NCBI GenBank assembly: GCA_002729525.1
Contig: PBYI01000039.1
Coordinates: 32,362 to 96,361, forward strand
Length of the DNA: 64,000 bases
DNA from: Nocardioides sp.
Lineage (GTDB): Bacteria; Actinomycetota; Actinomycetes; Propionibacteriales; Nocardioidaceae
Direction of reading: 5' to 3'
This document shows positions 63,905 through 64,000 of the stretch, in pieces. How positions within the stretch are numbered: position 1 is the first letter of the stretch; each line of letters opens with the position of its first letter. A program made the translations under genes and the position numbers. The notes beneath the pieces are model-generated. The model worked only from the letters and a program-made list of their open reading frames with translations, made no database searches and had not been told where the DNA came from.

Positions 63905-64000
63905 CGTACGCCTGGGCACCGGACTCTGCTTCGATCGCCACCTCACGACCGTGCACGATCAGCCGACCCTTGAGCTCGGTCAGCTGCGCCTCGAGCGCGA
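63819..64000. repeat. perfect long palindrome (87-bp arms, 8-nt loop) at the window end
   Basis: 63819-63905 is exactly the reverse complement of 63914-64000, with GTACGCCT at 63906-63913 between them. It lies within the DUF222 coding sequence. The arm on the right runs to the last base, so the palindrome probably continues beyond the window. Confidence 0.97.

Noticed and set aside
63819..64000. Palindrome as a natural hairpin telomere of a linear replicon
   Set aside because: It lies in the middle of a protein-coding sequence, and actinobacterial linear chromosomes have protein-capped ends; an artefact or inverted duplication is simpler.

Overview
The window is a stretch of a very GC-rich actinobacterial chromosome. 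Gene content and order (folC, ndk, mreBCD, the elongasome transpeptidase gene, rodA, radical-SAM pair, rne, rplU, rpmA, obgE, proB), MreB in a non-mycobacterial actinobacterium, abundant GTG starts and a DUF222/13E12-family gene at the right edge suggest Nocardioides or a close relative (Propionibacteriales). That placement is inference. I see no rRNA, tRNA or CRISPR array. Many unlinked genes have a YANNNT hexamer 6-9 nt before the start codon and little or no Shine-Dalgarno sequence, the pattern expected of leaderless transcripts.

Layout. 1-4.7 kb: 5' part of valS on the minus strand, a GNAT protein, then folC, a DUF4233 membrane protein and ndk. 4.9-10.8 kb: the lateral-wall operon mreB-mreC-mreD-PBP2-rodA, each gene overlapping the next by 4 nt. 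10.8-21.1 kb: an MFS exporter, TerD-like protein, TIGR03960 radical SAM protein, MazG-like protein, P-loop kinase, septum-formation-like protein, AlkZ-like protein, TIGR03936 partner, and a MocR regulator divergent from a flavin-binding PNPOx-family gene. 21.4-29.6 kb: RNase E/G with long low-complexity arms, rplU-rpmA, obgE, proB and a membrane-anchored EEP-fold protein. 29.7-34.2 kb: a 2-oxoglutarate/Fe(II)-type oxygenase, cysteine desulfurase, mnmA and a core-MetE protein, a sulfur/tRNA-thiolation group. 34.2-38.7 kb: TetR plus DHA2 exporter, an alpha/beta hydrolase and a lipoprotein. 38.7-43.4 kb: ligA and a cellulose-synthase-like glycosyltransferase.

43.4-48.9 kb is an extracytoplasmic copper and redox block: two PCuAC lipoproteins (one without the HxM copper ligands), a four-helix membrane protein rich in His and Met, a Tat-exported DyP peroxidase, CopC, and a DsbA-like/VKOR disulfide pair. 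With the neighbouring glycosyltransferase it recalls the Streptomyces CslA-GlxA-DtpA system. 48.9-53.5 kb: RlmC, then a GntR-rhodanese-TauE unit and an ETHE1-like sulfur dioxygenase-rhodanese fusion, probably for sulfide or persulfide detoxification.

53.5-63.4 kb is a redox and stress region: two PNPOx-like proteins, ketopantoate reductase-like and flavodoxin-like proteins, a GNAT-AAA+ fusion, DUF305 and DUF302 proteins, a multicopper oxidase, an acyl-CoA dehydrogenase with its TetR, and a tandem universal stress protein. Two of its promoters carry dyads that fit the core of the DosR box. The last 182 bp form a perfect 87-bp-arm palindrome that folds a DUF222 gene back on itself and runs off the window. 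It is either a real inverted duplication or, more likely, an assembly or library artefact.
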